A DNA stretch of 64,000 nucleotides, taken from Anodontia alba (Eukaryota; Mollusca; Bivalvia; Lucinida; Lucinidae). Location of the stretch: the NCBI GenBank assembly GCA_964016985.1, contig OZ024823.1:30421216-30485215 (forward strand), written 5' to 3'. This document shows, one piece after another, positions 32,664 to 43,059 of this stretch. The number at the start of each line of letters is the position of its first letter. The stretch's first letter is position 1. The translations under genes were made by a program, and so were the position numbers. Under the pieces are notes generated by a model that searched no databases, was not told where the DNA came from, and saw only the letters and a program-made list of their open reading frames with translations.

Positions 32664-32860
32664 TATACGGTAAATGTCCTAAAATTTCATACACCAAAAC
32701 TTATCATAAATTGGCATATACAAACAGTGCAGACCCTGATCAAACTGCTCCTGAAGGAGCAGTCTGATCAGGGTCTACACTGTTTGCCATTGCACTAAGT
32801 ATTTGAAGAAACAATTACTTAAAAAGCAAACTTTAAGTCCCAAAAGTATAGGAATTTCAG
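32664..32860. mobile_element. Hairpin MITE with TACGGTAAATGTCCTAAAAT end
   Basis: Left arm TACGGTAAATGTCCTAAAAT. The centre CAAACAGTGCAGACCCTGAT / ATCAGGGTCTACACTGTTTG has an ACTGCTCC / GGAGCAGT tip. The right arm continues into a 35-bp tandem array made from its own end. Intact relative: 49190-49405. Confidence 0.85.
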
Positions 32861-33050
32861 GACATTTACCTCACATAAAAGTATAGGAATTTCAGGACAT
32901 TTACCTCACATAAAAGTATAAGAATTTCAGGACATTTACCTCACATAAAAGTATAAGAATTTCAGGACATTTACCTCACATAAAAGTATAGGAATTTCAG
33001 GACATTTACCTCACATAAAAGTATAGAAATTGTAGGATATTTACCGTAAA
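32842..33050 (+). repeat. 35-bp tandem repeat, 6 copies
   Basis: AAAAGTATAGGAATTTCAGG then ACATTTACCTCACAT repeats at 32842, 32877, 32912, 32947, 32982 and 33017, an exact 35-bp period. The unit matches the terminal arm of the adjoining MITE; the last unit ends TTTACCGTA, the element's true end. Confidence 0.95.
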
Positions 33051-33215
33051 TAAATAAATAAATAAGATTACCCAGGACATGGAGAATATTCTTCTTGAGA
33101 CACTGACAGAAGAAGAGATGAGGAACAAACAATGACAAAACAAAATGGTTCTTTTACATTAACTGCTGCACAAATAGAGAAGGGCAAAAGAGGAACCACC
33201 TTGGTACTCTGTTGT

Positions 33216-33455
33216 TAACCCTTGCCCTGCTGAACCTCAGATATGCTCTACCTTTACAAACAGTGTAGACCCAGATCAATTGGCTTCTTCAGAAGCCAAC
33301 TGATCTGGATCTGCACTGTTTGTCATTCAGTATGTGAATTTATATTAACAATCTGGATTAATCCAGATATGATTGGCTAAAAATTAGACAATCTGATTGG
33401 CTGAAAATTAGAAGTGGGTGTGGCATCTTAATTTATTCAGCATGACAAGGGTTAA
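33216..33455. mobile_element. Hairpin MITE, GATCAGTTGGCTT-tip type, good copy
   Basis: TTAACCCTTGCCCTGCTGAA and TTCAGCATGACAAGGGTTAA outer ends. The centre CAAACAGTGTAGACCCAGAT / ATCTGGATCTGCACTGTTTG pairs with the tip TTGGCTTCTTCAGAAGCCAA. A local duplication, GATTGGCTGAAAATTAGA, lies in the right arm. Confidence 0.88.
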
Positions 33456-33556
33456 ATACTGGGCCATTACTGGCCCAAAATTTTGTTCAGTGTTCGACGC
33501 TGCCTCTATGTGACTTTGTTGCCTGGTAACGTTAAAAATCTGATTAGTTAGTTAGT

Positions 33557-34250
33557 TGTTCAGTATTAGCCACATTTGGCTCAGTGACCTTGAGGCCAAG
33601 AAATTCTTTGTGATATATAGGTTGGGTTTTCTGTCCATCCATTTGTCCATCAACATTTGCATTAACGAAACATTATGGTCCATTTTTGGAATAACTGAAC
33701 TATCTACAATCATTGTATGATGCATATGCTCTTTGCATACTCTCCTTTTGACATCTTTCAGAAAGTTTTTCAAAAAGTTTTATTCTAATCATTGTTTTAA
33801 AAAAAAAATTGAATATTTTTATTTTTCCACTTAGTAAAAATTGCTGAAAATGGTGCTGTAATGTAGGTACATTGAAGGCAGGTTTTCAGCATTCCACCAA
33901 TTTACTTTTTTTTCCTGAAATTTTCACGGTATTGTCATGAAACATCAATAATTAAAAATCAGCAAAGGAAAGCAAAAAGTATTTTCTTATCTAAAAATTC
34001 ATAAAAATTAATTTACTTTAGAAATCACATAGGTCGGACCAAATTTAGTTTTAGAGTTAATATTTGAGAACAAAACACAGAAATAGAAAGACTAATGGTT
34101 TCTAATTAGATATGGTCAATCAGAACAAAATATTTTCATTTGAAATAAAACGCCAAGCAATAAAACTCCAACCTGTATATCACAAAGAATTTCTAAGTTC
34201 ATGACCTTGACCTCAAGGTCACTGTTGGGAAATGTGGCTAACATTGAACA
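33557..34250. mobile_element. DNA element with ~70-bp terminal inverted repeats
   Basis: TGTTCAGTATTAGCCACATT through AATTCTTTGTGATATATAGG is inverted at 34180-34250, ending AATGTGGCTAACATTGAACA. The right copy has an extra AAGGTCATGAAC-type insertion. Internal AT-rich sequence of about 550 bp has no intact transposase. Single copy here. Confidence 0.85.
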
Positions 34251-34387
34251 AAAGTTTCTATTAGTATCTAACAACAGTCAAAGTATTAAAAAAATATTCC
34301 CGTCAGTGGAGTTTGATTTTGTAAGTGGGCAATAACAGCCCTGATAAAATGGTACAAATGCATTTTGATCTAGACCTTCCTTGCCGG

Positions 34388-34752
34388 TACAGTCGAAACT
34401 CAGTAGCTCGAACACCGATGACTTGTTTACCATGGCTTTCAAACTCGTTTATGAGTCCCCACGATATTCTTCCAATAGCTCAGGAAAACCAAAATTTAGG
34501 GAAATTTTCTTATTTTATCATGAAATTATATGTTGTGTGTACTCATTAGAATTGCCTCATAGAGGCAATTCTAATGAGTACACTCAACATACCATTATTA
34601 TGTAGAAGATCAAAAAGATTTCCCTAAATCATTGCCATTCGCTTCCTGACCTGGCGCCATGATTAACCCTCAGTGGCTCAAATTGCCCATAGGGTATCTC
34701 AAACAAATTTCCATGGTCACAAAGATGTTTGAGCCATTGAGGTCCGACCATA
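34388..34752. mobile_element. Pogo-like MITE, 'CAATGGCTCGAAC' family, copy 3
   Basis: TACAGTCGAAACTCAGTAGC start and GAGCCATTGAGGTCCGACCA end, with TACTCATTAGAATTGCCTCA / GAGGCAATTCTAATGAGTAC at the centre. Confidence 0.78.
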
Positions 34753-34944
34753 TGGGATAAATACCCTTTCCCCATATTGCACGTCATGTTCAATCACTAC
34801 ATCTGTGCAGAATGGCCAAGGAGTAAATGCTTGCTATGTGAGCAGCAAAGGTCCTGAACAGACTGTGTGGATGTGCAAGTTAGTATGGATCTTAGCTGCT
34901 TGCCAAAGACAAGTTATAGCTTTCTGAATTGCATGTACCCATAG

Positions 34945-35130
34945 TTATCATATTTGCCCTAAATATTGGGACACCTTAACTCCTTACCATACTTGCCTTA
35001 CAATTTGAGTGAATCCATTGTATTACATGTTGTTTCTGAAAATCACTGTATAAGTGACAAATAGTGTAGACTCAGATCAGATGCTGCATTTTGCAGCATC
35101 TGATCTGGGTCTACACTGTTTGCTAAGGTT
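34945..35130. mobile_element. Hairpin MITE, CAAACAGTGTAGACCC core
   Basis: TTGCCCTAAATATTGGGACA arm and AATAGTGTAGACTCAGATCA / TGATCTGGGTCTACACTGTT core with a GATGCTGCA tip. It lies 80 bp before MIA3 exon o; the right outer arm is not recognisable. Confidence 0.75.
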
Positions 35131-35212
35131 AATTCTGTTTATTTAAAAGAACTCCTATCACTTGAACTGTGTATTGATTTTTTAAGGTCTATTATTTTAT
35201 ATTTGATTTCAG

Positions 35213-35523
35213 GGAGGAGGAGTTTAGGGGTTCACCTTCTGGCCCAGACAGACCGCTTCCACCTCCAGACAGAAGATTGCCACCAGGAATACCTCCAGGA
35301 ATGCCACGACCCCCACCCCCTCACATGGACATTCGTTCACCTCCACCATATGGAATGAGACCACCACCACCTCATGATAGAAGGTCTCCACCACCTTTTG
35401 ATAGATACCCTCCCCCTAGAGGTCCAAGACCCCCATTTCCCCCACCTGCCCATATGATCCCTATTAGAGGTCCCCCTCCTCCACGGTTACCAAGTCCTCC
35501 ATTGGATCTAGATGATAGACAAG
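35213..35523 (+). CDS. MIA3: MIA3 exon o, main Pro-rich COPII-binding region
   Basis: Completes Arg369 and adds residues 370-472 plus one base of Gly473. Largest exon here (311 nt). It holds eight PPP or PPPP clusters separated by Arg, Asp, His and Met, for example RSPPPYGMRPPPPHDRRSPP. In family members such PPP repeats bind Sec23, so this exon probably carries most of the COPII-binding capacity. The acceptor is GATTTCAG and the donor CAAG|GTAAGC. Phase 2 in, phase 1 out. Reading through the donor would add 17 codons before a TGA. Confidence 0.95.
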
Positions 35524-35935
35524 GTAAGCCATTGATAGAAAAAAAGAGAACTTCCAAAAATAAATTAGCCTTATGATATTATGCAACAGCCTATTTTCTA
35601 GCATAATTACAAATAAAGGGAGTAATAAGATAATTTTGACATTTTGCACTGAAACATACCTTGCTAGTACCCACTAGCATTTCCTCAGAAATACTCAAAA
35701 AATATGTTTTAGTGAAAAAAAAAAAACAACAACGAAAAAACAAAAACAAACAAAAAAAACTGAAATTATCTCTATACAATAAGTATTGCTTATCAGATGC
35801 CGTGCCCAGGCAGTCTGTTAATCAGAGTCTGTACTCTCCCTGCCATAAACTGTTGTCCTTGCAGATACTATTACAGAAATAGTGATAACTGATTGGACTG
35901 CATGGATGGTCTTTGCTGTTGCATATGCCATAATA

Positions 35936-36172
35936 TAGAAGTTATTTTCTACTTGGGATATTACCCTAAGTATTGGGATAGGCAGGCCAGAGCAAACAGT
36001 GTAGGCCCAAATCAGATGTCGTACAATGTGGTGTCAGATCGGGTCTGTACTGTACACCACTAATCCAGCAGTTGTTTGTTTTTTGGTGTGTTTTTTTGAC
36101 ATATCAACCATTTGTAAATTAGATAAGTATGGTAAGTAGTTTAGGTGTCCCAATATTTAGGGTAAATACCAT
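35936..36172. mobile_element. Hairpin MITE with TACCCTAAGTATTGGGATA end
   Basis: TACCCTAAGTATTGGGATAG and TGTCCCAATATTTAGGGTAA outer ends, with a CAAACAGTGTAGGCCCAAAT core, decayed on the right. Confidence 0.75.
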
Positions 36173-36470
36173 GTACATTTATAATATTACAAAGTTTTTT
36201 CTTGGCAAAACCAAATATGTGTGGGAGTGGTAGGGAAGGGTGAATCCAGGTTGTTATTTTTTCCCACATAATGTGGCTGAAGATTTTTCTTAAACTGTCA
36301 CCTGTCACCTGTAGAAAATTACTAAACTTTCTGAGATGTATAACAATTTATGATGATAATCCTTATATATAATACTTGCCTTTTATTCTGGACAAGCAGA
36401 ACTTCTGTTTGGAGGAGAGAAATATTGTGTAGATAAGTGGAGTAAACCATTCATTAATTCCATATCTTCA

Positions 36471-36711
36471 GGCCCCAAGGTTATGAAACGTTTTTCATGC
36501 TCCTCAGCTGAGCATGAAATTTATTTTGCTTATAAATCTTAAAATACTGACAATTTTTTAAAACTTCTTTCATGCTGAATTCAGCTGAGCGTCCTCAGCT
36601 GTGTTGAGCATACAAAAAGTTTTAATTATTGGTATTTTTATTTTTATGACCGAGTGAAATTCCATGCTCAGTTGAGTTGAGCATGAAAAAAGTTTTATAA
36701 CCTCGGGGCCT
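36471..36711. mobile_element. Palindromic MITE, 'GAGGTTATAAAACTTTTTTC' family
   Basis: GGCCCCAAGGTTATGAAACG start and AAGTTTTATAACCTCGGGGC end. Internal CAGCTGAGCATGAAAT / ATGCTCAGTTGAGTTGAGCA copies are multiplied, making it longer than the 24205 copy. Confidence 0.78.
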
Positions 36712-36719
36712 GATAATTT

Positions 36720-36815
36720 TTTTATTTCTTCACAAAAACTTATGTTGTGGGTACTTATTAGAGGCACTTCTAATGGGTACCCACAACATGTTTTCATGGA
36801 GATATAAAAAATATT
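36720..36815. mobile_element. Palindromic MITE, 'TACTCATTAGAA' family, shortened
   Basis: ATTTCTTCACAAAAACTTAT / ATGTTTTCATGGAGATATAA arms and GTGGGTACTTATTAGAGGCA / CTTCTAATGGGTACCCAC core with a deleted tip. Confidence 0.7.
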
Positions 36816-36999
36816 TTCTGGTTAGCCCCCCTTATCTGGTTCTATGGATGAGTTCCATGACAACAGTTTTAGAATTTCTACAGCATTGTCTCCTAGGTTC
36901 TTGTTTTGAAGCAGGAATATTCATAAGACATTGTATTTTTTATGTCAGTTTCTTTTTTTACTGCATTTAGTGTGATTCAGATTTATATCAAAGCTCAAA

Positions 37000-37285
37000 T
37001 GTAGAGCTTTATTTGAAAAAACAAAAAAAACAACAAAAAAAAACAAAAAAACAATTAACATGAAAGGAAGCGCAGCAAAATTAAGTCAAGTGTCAATCAC
37101 AATTGCAGCTGACAACATTTCAAACATTTTTTTTTATTTATTTTTGTTTTTTATCATTTTTCAGAGAAACTAAGGCTGGACATTCCATTTGAATTGTCTA
37201 CCTATTTTTTTGAGAAAAAATAATGATAAAAGAATTAGACTGTCATCTGCTGCAATTTTGCTTGGCACTTTAAGAGTTAAAATAT
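37000..37285. mobile_element. Rearranged 'AACCCTTAAAGTGCC' MITE
   Basis: AAGTGTCAATCACAATTGCA, then TTTTCAGAGAAACTAAGGCT and an end GCAATTTTGCTTGGCACTTT AAGAG. Left-hand A runs at 37015-37060. Confidence 0.6.
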
Positions 37286-37454
37286 TTTGGAGGACAGGAA
37301 GTTTTCTCGTGAATAACAGTTTGTTCAGATTCAAACCCACTAACAGACTGCATTTATAAGGAGTTGCATTCAGTTTAATAGAATCATTTCTTATTATGTT
37401 TTAAACTGTACAATTATCTTGCATTTGTTTTCAGTCTAGCTTGATGTTCAATAT

Positions 37455-37745
37455 TGTAAAGTCTTTAAACACTTAGCTCCCTATGGGCTGATTCAGCATA
37501 AGACAAATTGATGATATTTTCTCATTTTCCCCAGGAAATAGACTAACATTTCATGCAAATTGTCTCCAAAGTGATATATATTTTTTTCTTATTCTACCTA
37601 GAAAATAGGCTTTGACCTTTCATGCAGATTGTCTCCTCAGGAGACATTTTGCATAAATGTCAAAGTCTATTTCTGGGAAAAATAAAAAAAAATATTCAGA
37701 GTGTCTTCTGCTGAAATTTTTACCCAGCATGCTAAGCATTAAACA
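37455..37745. mobile_element. 'GCAGATGACAAA' MITE with internal duplication
   Basis: AAACACTTAGCTCCCTATGG start and GAAATTTTTACCCAGCATGC end. The left half appears twice: GAAATAGACTAACATTTCAT and GAAAATAGGCTTTGACCTTT, each followed by AATTGTCTCC or GATTGTCTCC. Confidence 0.7.
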
Positions 37746-37939
37746 AAATCCCCTACCTCTAGACCTCTATGGATTGGGTCACTAGATCAGCTACCTTCTG
37801 ACTTATCATGATTGCAAAGGATCAGACAAGCCTATCTATCACCAAGGGCTGGACAGGCCTTTGTGGTCATAGTACTGCAATGAGCTTAAATATTTGGATA
37901 CTAAAACTCATTACTTTACTTATGCTAAAATTTTTAAAA

Positions 37940-38123
37940 GCATCCGGGTAGCCAAATGGTTAGGGCTCCTGACTTCAGATTATGAGGTTCTGGATTCCAA
38001 TCCCACTGGAAGTGAAATTCAGCTCATAACTGTTCAGTGCTTCTTTGCACAGAGCCTTTCATTAGCACCCTTTCCGTCATCTCAGTATGACTTAAATAAT
38101 GTTAAATGGGCTGTAAAACACCA
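37940..38123 (+). mobile_element. tRNA-derived SINE, second family
   Basis: Head GTAGCCAAATGGTTAGGGCT with B-box-like GATTCCAATCCC, then AATTCAGCTCATAACTGTTC and TTCTTTGCACAGAGCCTTTC. A second copy is at 40728-40870. Confidence 0.7.
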
Positions 38124-38367
38124 GGGCCCAGTTGTTCAAAACTAAAGATGTCTTTAGTTAACGATTCGTTAAAATTTTAAATGAGTGATATGCAAATATG
38201 CTGAAATTTTTTGCTGAAAAAATGTGAGTAGCTTTTGCAATGCAAAAGCTTCTCACATTTTTTCAGCAAAAAATATCAAAATAATGTATATTGAATCCGC
38301 TAAAACAGTTAACGAAATGACCCTTAACGAGCTCATTAAGCTAACGAGGCTTTGAACAACTGGGCCC
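38124..38367. mobile_element. Fold-back MITE, GGGCCCAGTTGTTC family, copy 7
   Basis: GGGCCCAGTTGTTCAAAACT to TTTGAACAACTGGGCCC. Abuts the 3' end of a SINE. Confidence 0.92.
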
Positions 38368-38379
38368 AGATCATCATCA

Positions 38380-39160
38380 CCTTAAATGCATATATATTTG
38401 ATAAACAAATTTAGAATGCCCTAGCCAGATAATTTGAATACATAGGCTTGTTGGCTTCTTTGCAATTTGTGTGTCAATTAGAACTCCTTTGCATGTTGCT
38501 GTTGGTATCATTTGTCACCTACTAAATGCAGACATCCAGAACTGCTTCTTGTGGGTTCTAGTTAGTCAAAGTTTCCAATAGTTGTTTTTGCAGACAGAGA
38601 AATATTAACCTAGTGACCAGCAAATGGAGTTGCAACTAAGATTTACTGTGTTTGCTCAGACTTCATCTGTTGGCCCTTATGTTAGCCAGCACAGGAGAAA
38701 AGGGACCTTATGGTTTTCTGGGTTGTGGTTCTTCAAATCCACATGCACAGTCCCCTGTTTGGGCTATAGACATGCATCTTTTGCCTGAAACTTCCTTGTG
38801 GTCTCCATTACATGTCTGTGAACAGCAAAGGCTCTGGCGAGACTGCACTTATGGGCAGGCTTGCCTGAACCTTTGCTGGTAGCCTGTGTGATAAATACCC
38901 TCTCCCCGTGCTGGCTCATATTTGGTTTTCTCTGTTTGCAGAGGACAGATGCTCTTTTCTTCCTTACATACCACTCATTTATGCATTTATAGTGCTTATA
39001 AAAAAAAATCGAACTGGAGATTGGGCAGTCTATGGCACACCTTTGCAAATCCCCACTTTTTCATGACCATGAACTTGGAGTCAGGTATAGGAACTCCCTA
39101 TCATGTGTAGCATGATTTAAGCAAATGAAAAAAAAAATAAATACAGCAAATATGGCTAAA
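38380..39160. other. Intron sequence, little recognised
   Basis: One weak hairpin of the GATCAG type near 38826-38880 (CAAAGGCTCTGGCGAGACTG / CAGGCTTGCCTGAACCTTTG). Otherwise no repeat or gene signal; overlapping short open frames on both strands are not supported. Confidence 0.5.
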
Positions 39161-39179
39161 ATCCATCCATTATTATAAA

Positions 39180-39925
39180 AGCAGATACATAAAAAAGCAG
39201 GGACAAAAATCAGTGTGGTGCTGCATTACCTGAGCACATAAGAATGTGTATAGCAAATTGAGATGAAATCTATCCAGCAGTGTATAAAGAGACAGCATAT
39301 CAGACAAAATGAGCAGTCTTATTTGTCCTTTTGAGCCCTGACCCAATCCCCAGGGACCAGGACCAGAAACTGATATGGTGCTGCATGAACCTAACACGTG
39401 AGAAGAACATTCAACAAATATGGTATAATGGTATAGGAAGAGACAGCATTAGTGACATAATGAATTCATCTTATATCTTGTGGCCTGGGCCCTAAGGCCT
39501 GGGCTAGAAATATAGTCCAATGTGTTCCTGGCATATAAGGCAAATCTGCTTGAAATCCAAGCAGTGATACAGGCGCTAGTATAACAGACTGAATGAAGCA
39601 GCAGAATTTGACCTGAATACCCCAGGCACAGTCCTAGCACATGGAAAAAGCACACACCAAATTACTTGAAATCTGTACTGAAGGAGATATAGCATAATGG
39701 ACAAACACAGGTAGCCAAATTTAACCTTTTGACACCTTGCCATCCAAGCTCCAGGGGCCAGGACTAGAAACTGATATTATGTTGATTGAGATGATTGAAA
39801 TCCTGTGGTTGTGTAAGAGGAAGCAGCATTATGGACAAAACAAAGAAGCTGAACCTTTTGATCCCAGGTTGGGGATGGGAATTGGGGTCAGGCTTGAAGA
39901 TACTGGAGATAAGAAAATTGGTTGA
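39180..39925 (+). repeat. Diverged tandem repeat, ~120-245 bp spacing
   Basis: GAGACAGCATATCAGACAAA (39290), GAGACAGCATTAGTGACATA (39439), GAGATATAGCATAATGGACA (about 39684) and GAAGCAGCATTATGGACAAA (about 39820) recur. Between them are CCAGGGACCAGGACCAGAAA-like blocks and CAAATTTGAAAT-like blocks. An old satellite array with variable unit length. Confidence 0.65.
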
Positions 39926-40274
39926 ATTCTGTATAATCATAAATACAGTATAGAGCAGGTCTTGCTTACTGCGCATAGAGTTTATTATTTTGTGAGGTGA
40001 CTGTGCTTGCAGCTCCAAGTCCACTATGTGTACATTTTACCCTTCTCTGCATCATATTGTCATATTGTTAAACTCCTACAGTACAGCTGTGAGAAAAAGA
40101 ACACTGATTACAAATACCCTGGTTAACTGAAGCTAATTTTTGGTCCCCCTTATTCATTTTTAACCTTTAGTAAATGGAACAACATATTATTGGAAATATT
40201 TTTACAATTCTTTAGCCGCTCTTGTTATTGGTTTTACTGCTTTTTGTTTGGGCAAGTAGTTAGAGGATTATATA

Positions 40275-40278
<4 letters not shown>

Positions 40279-40306
<28 letters not shown>
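40279..40306 (+). repeat. Poly-T tract
   Basis: Uninterrupted T run of about 27 bases next to a palindromic MITE. Confidence 0.95.
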
Positions 40307-40329
40307 TTTCTCAAAGAAAATATTTTGCT

Positions 40330-40450
40330 TTTTTCTCCACAAAAACATGTGCTGGTACTCATTAGAATTGCCTGATGAGGCACTTCTTATGAGTGTCCAC
40401 AACATGTTTTTTTTTTTATGACAAAATAAGAAGAACAGCAACATATTTTG
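40330..40450. mobile_element. Palindromic MITE, 'TACTCATTAGAA' family
   Basis: TTTCTCCACAAAAACATGTG / ACATGTTTTTTTTTTTATGA arms; GGTACTCATTAGAATTGCCT / GAGGCACTTCTTATGAGTGT core. Confidence 0.7.
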
Positions 40451-40727
40451 GTTGACAAAAGCACCTTACCTATGTTTGCATGTAAATTACCTTTTTATTT
40501 GTGACCTGGTACTACCTGCTCTTTCCCTTGGCACTCAGCGTTGGGAAGGAGAGCTCTCTGTCTGATAGGCTGTGGCAGTTCCCCCAGTATGGTCTTATTT
40601 ATACTGATGTACATAGATACTGCCTATTTAGTTGCCTTTGTGACACACAAAGCGATTTAATCAGAAATGGAATTGAACACAAATGAGAATATTGATGGCC
40701 TCACTCATTCAGCCCCTATACATAGAT

Positions 40728-40870
40728 TAGAAGTGTCCAAATGGCCAGGTGATTAGGACTCCCGACTGGGGATCATGAGGTCCTGGGTTTGAAATTCCAC
40801 TGAAAACAGAATTCATCTCATGATTGTATAGTGCTTCATTGAACAAAGCCTTTCATCATTACCCGTCAGT
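40728..40870 (+). mobile_element. tRNA-derived SINE, second family
   Basis: GTGTCCAAATGGCCAGGTGA, GGTCCTGGGTTTGAAATTCC, then AATTCATCTCATGATTGTAT and TTCATTGAACAAAGCCTTTC, matching the copy at 37940. Confidence 0.7.
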
Positions 40871-41079
40871 CATCTTGATATTACTAAGAATTTGGACAGA
40901 TAAGCCTGAGCAAACGACGCAGACCCAGATCAGAATGTGGCATCTGGTCATGGTGTACATTGCCCCTGTTCCAGCCGCTTTAGATAGATCATCAGGGGGT
41001 AAAGTGGATGTTCACATTACGAAAACATGCCTATTCAAATATATTGAAAATTTCACCACAAGAAACTGAAAGTTTTCAG

Positions 41080-41215
41080 GTAAAAATTCTGATATTTTTC
41101 ATATTTCTGCTCAAAACATAGATTTGGGTACTCGTTAGAACTGCCTCAGCGAGGCAGTTCTAACGAGTACCCACAATCTATGTTTTTGAGCAGAAATAAT
41201 AAAAATAATGTATAC
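41080..41215. mobile_element. Palindromic MITE, 'TACTCATTAGAA' family, near-perfect
   Basis: TTTCTGCTCAAAACATAGAT / ATCTATGTTTTTGAGCAGAA and GGGTACTCGTTAGAACTGCC / GGCAGTTCTAACGAGTACCC. The two arms share the same private changes (for example CGTTAG/CTAACG), so it spread or was corrected as a perfect palindrome. Confidence 0.85.
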
Positions 41216-41320
41216 CCCTGTAAACCCCGTTTTACCTTACAAAAGTGGGGTTTAAGGGGGTCAAAATTATATAGGTATGTTTTTGTGATGAGAGTTTAGG
41301 ACAAGTATGAAAGGAGTTTA

Positions 41321-41564
41321 GGCCTCGAGGTTATAAAACTTGTTTCATGCTCAACTCAGCTGAGCTAGTGAAATTTGCTCTGCTGATAAATATGAAAATG
41401 CCAGCAATAGTTGGCATTTTCATATTTATTAGCAGAGAAGATTTCATGATCAGCTATGTTTAGCAAGAAAGAATTTGCAATTGTTAGTAATTTGAGATTT
41501 ATTGGCATGAAAAAAATCATGCTCAGTAGAGTTAAGCATGAAAAAGGTTTTATAACCTCGGGGC
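41321..41564. mobile_element. Palindromic MITE, 'GAGGTTATAAAACTTTTTTC' family
   Basis: GCCTCGAGGTTATAAAACTT and AAGGTTTTATAACCTCGGGG ends. The inside has TGATAAATATGAAAATGCCA / TGGCATTTTCATATTTATTA. Confidence 0.8.
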
Positions 41565-41629
41565 AAGATGTTCAAACATTTAGCTAAATAAGGTTTTGAG
41601 ACATAAAACACCATGATATCAGCATGAGG

Positions 41630-42155
41630 TCTGTTATGCCACAGTCAGTCAGATGCCTCAGAATGCAGCGTATGATCGGGATCTGCACTTTTTATCACTC
41701 ATCAAGTGTACCGGCACAGTGGCTCAGTGGTAGAGCGTCCGCTTTGTGACCGGGAGGTTGCGGGTTCGATCCCCGGCCGGGTCATACCAAAGACTTTAAA
41801 AATGGTACTAGCTGCTCTTTCGCTTGGCGCTCAGCATTAAGAAAGTAGAGCTAGAACTGGTCAGCTCAGTGTCAGTATAATGTGACTGGGTGGAATATCA
41901 TGTCAAAGTGTCTGGGGTGTGATATTTCAGTGAGGCAGCACTCTAAAAGTGAGCATTGAGCTCCCTGCCACATCCAGACACCGTCGCGATATGACTGAAA
42001 AAGGTTGAAAGCGACGTTAAGCCCAAATCAAACAAAAATCACTCATCAAGCACCTTAAGACATATCCACAGGTAGTAAAATGGACCTGTTTGAATTTTAG
42101 AACAAGTATGGTAAGGAGTTAAGGTGTCTGAAGAATTAGCGTAAATACAGTTGTC
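41630..42155. mobile_element. Hairpin MITE split by a SINE
   Basis: The left part CAGATGCCTCAGAATGCAGC to TTATCACTCATCAAG is followed by a SINE, then CACCTTAAGACATATCCACA GGTAG and AAGGAGTTAAGGTGTCTGAA. Matches the complete 46215-46432 element on both sides. Confidence 0.8.
41694..42050 (+). mobile_element. tRNA-derived SINE, third family, 13-bp target duplication
   Basis: ATCACTCATCAAG at 41694-41706 and 42038-42050 flanks the insert. The head has A box GTGGCTCAGTGG and B box GGTTCGATCCCC. The 3' region is GTCGCGATATGACTGAAAAA GG, then AAGCGACGTTAAGCCCAAAT. Well-preserved pol III boxes. Resembles SINEs widespread in molluscs; the exact family was not determined. Confidence 0.93.
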
Positions 42156-42474
42156 AGGGCCTTGACTTTTCCATATTAGATTACACAAAACTTGATGTTT
42201 CTGTGTTTCTGTAAGCAAACAGTGAAGACCCTAACAGACTCTGGCAGTGCTGGTAGATCTTGGCCTTTGTTGTTTGCCTGTTAGTTAATCGCCTTTTGGC
42301 TTGAGTGGCTTGTTGTTATATAGTTTAGAAATGGGTTGCTTCATTTGAAAAGGGGTCTTTGTAGCATATGTAAATGCTTTTCAGCGAGGGCAGGTTAGGT
42401 ATAATTTTATGCTTCAGTTTATTTGGGTGGTTTGGAAATTAAGACAGAATAGCTCGGGTATTTTGTTCTAAGGG

Positions 42475-42705
42475 ATACACTTTCAAGGGAGATAACCGGT
42501 TAGAATTAAATTTGCTTTCTCTCTAAGAAAGGTCTCCTCTAAAAGGTAAGAATTTGCTCCCATTGGGAGCAAATTCTTTCTTTTTAGAGTAGACCTCTTT
42601 TTAGGAGCTTGATGTGCAGGGAAGCAAACAGGAATTCACAAAAGTTGACTCCCTTGTGAAAACTGGCAGAAAATCTACCAAGTGTATCCAGTCCCCTTAA
42701 TAGAA
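42475..42705. mobile_element. Palindromic MITE, 'AAGAATTTGCTCC' family, good copy
   Basis: GGGATACACTTTCAAGGGAG start and AGTGTATCCAGTCCCCTTAA end are inverted. The core AGAATTTGCTCCCATTGGGA GCAAATTCTT is a perfect palindrome. Confidence 0.85.
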
Positions 42706-43059
42706 CATGTGAACAGTCAAGACATGGACTGGCTAGCATTCTAGCAGAGCTCAACAGTGCGGTGAAGGATACAGGAGACATGCTGTTCTAAAGACACATG
42801 AAAATAAAGCTTATTCATATGTTGTTTTTTTTTTATTATTATTCCTTAAAATAAATTAGAACTGGGTAGAAATCTCCAAAGGCAGCAAAATGTAATCCAT
42901 GTCTTCAGGGAAAAAAGCTACCTCTACAAGGCACACTTTGTTGCCTTCCGACAGCTTTTGTTTAAGAAAAAGATAGTGTACAGAATATTTTAAGATATCC
43001 CTTGCTGACATTTAAATTTTCTCCAAGTGTGGGTACTTTGAATGTATTTTACTGATTCC

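Noticed and set aside
33557..33773. 73-codon minus-strand open frame
   Set aside because: Lies in the left inverted repeat of a DNA element.
38652..39110. Overlapping open frames on both strands (76-94 codons)
   Set aside because: No family match, poor splice sites, and partly built on a degenerate hairpin.
41709..41785. Candidate tRNA gene (GTGGCTCAGTGG / GGTTCGATCCCC)
   Set aside because: Acceptor stem is imperfect and the sequence continues into a SINE body with flanking target duplications.
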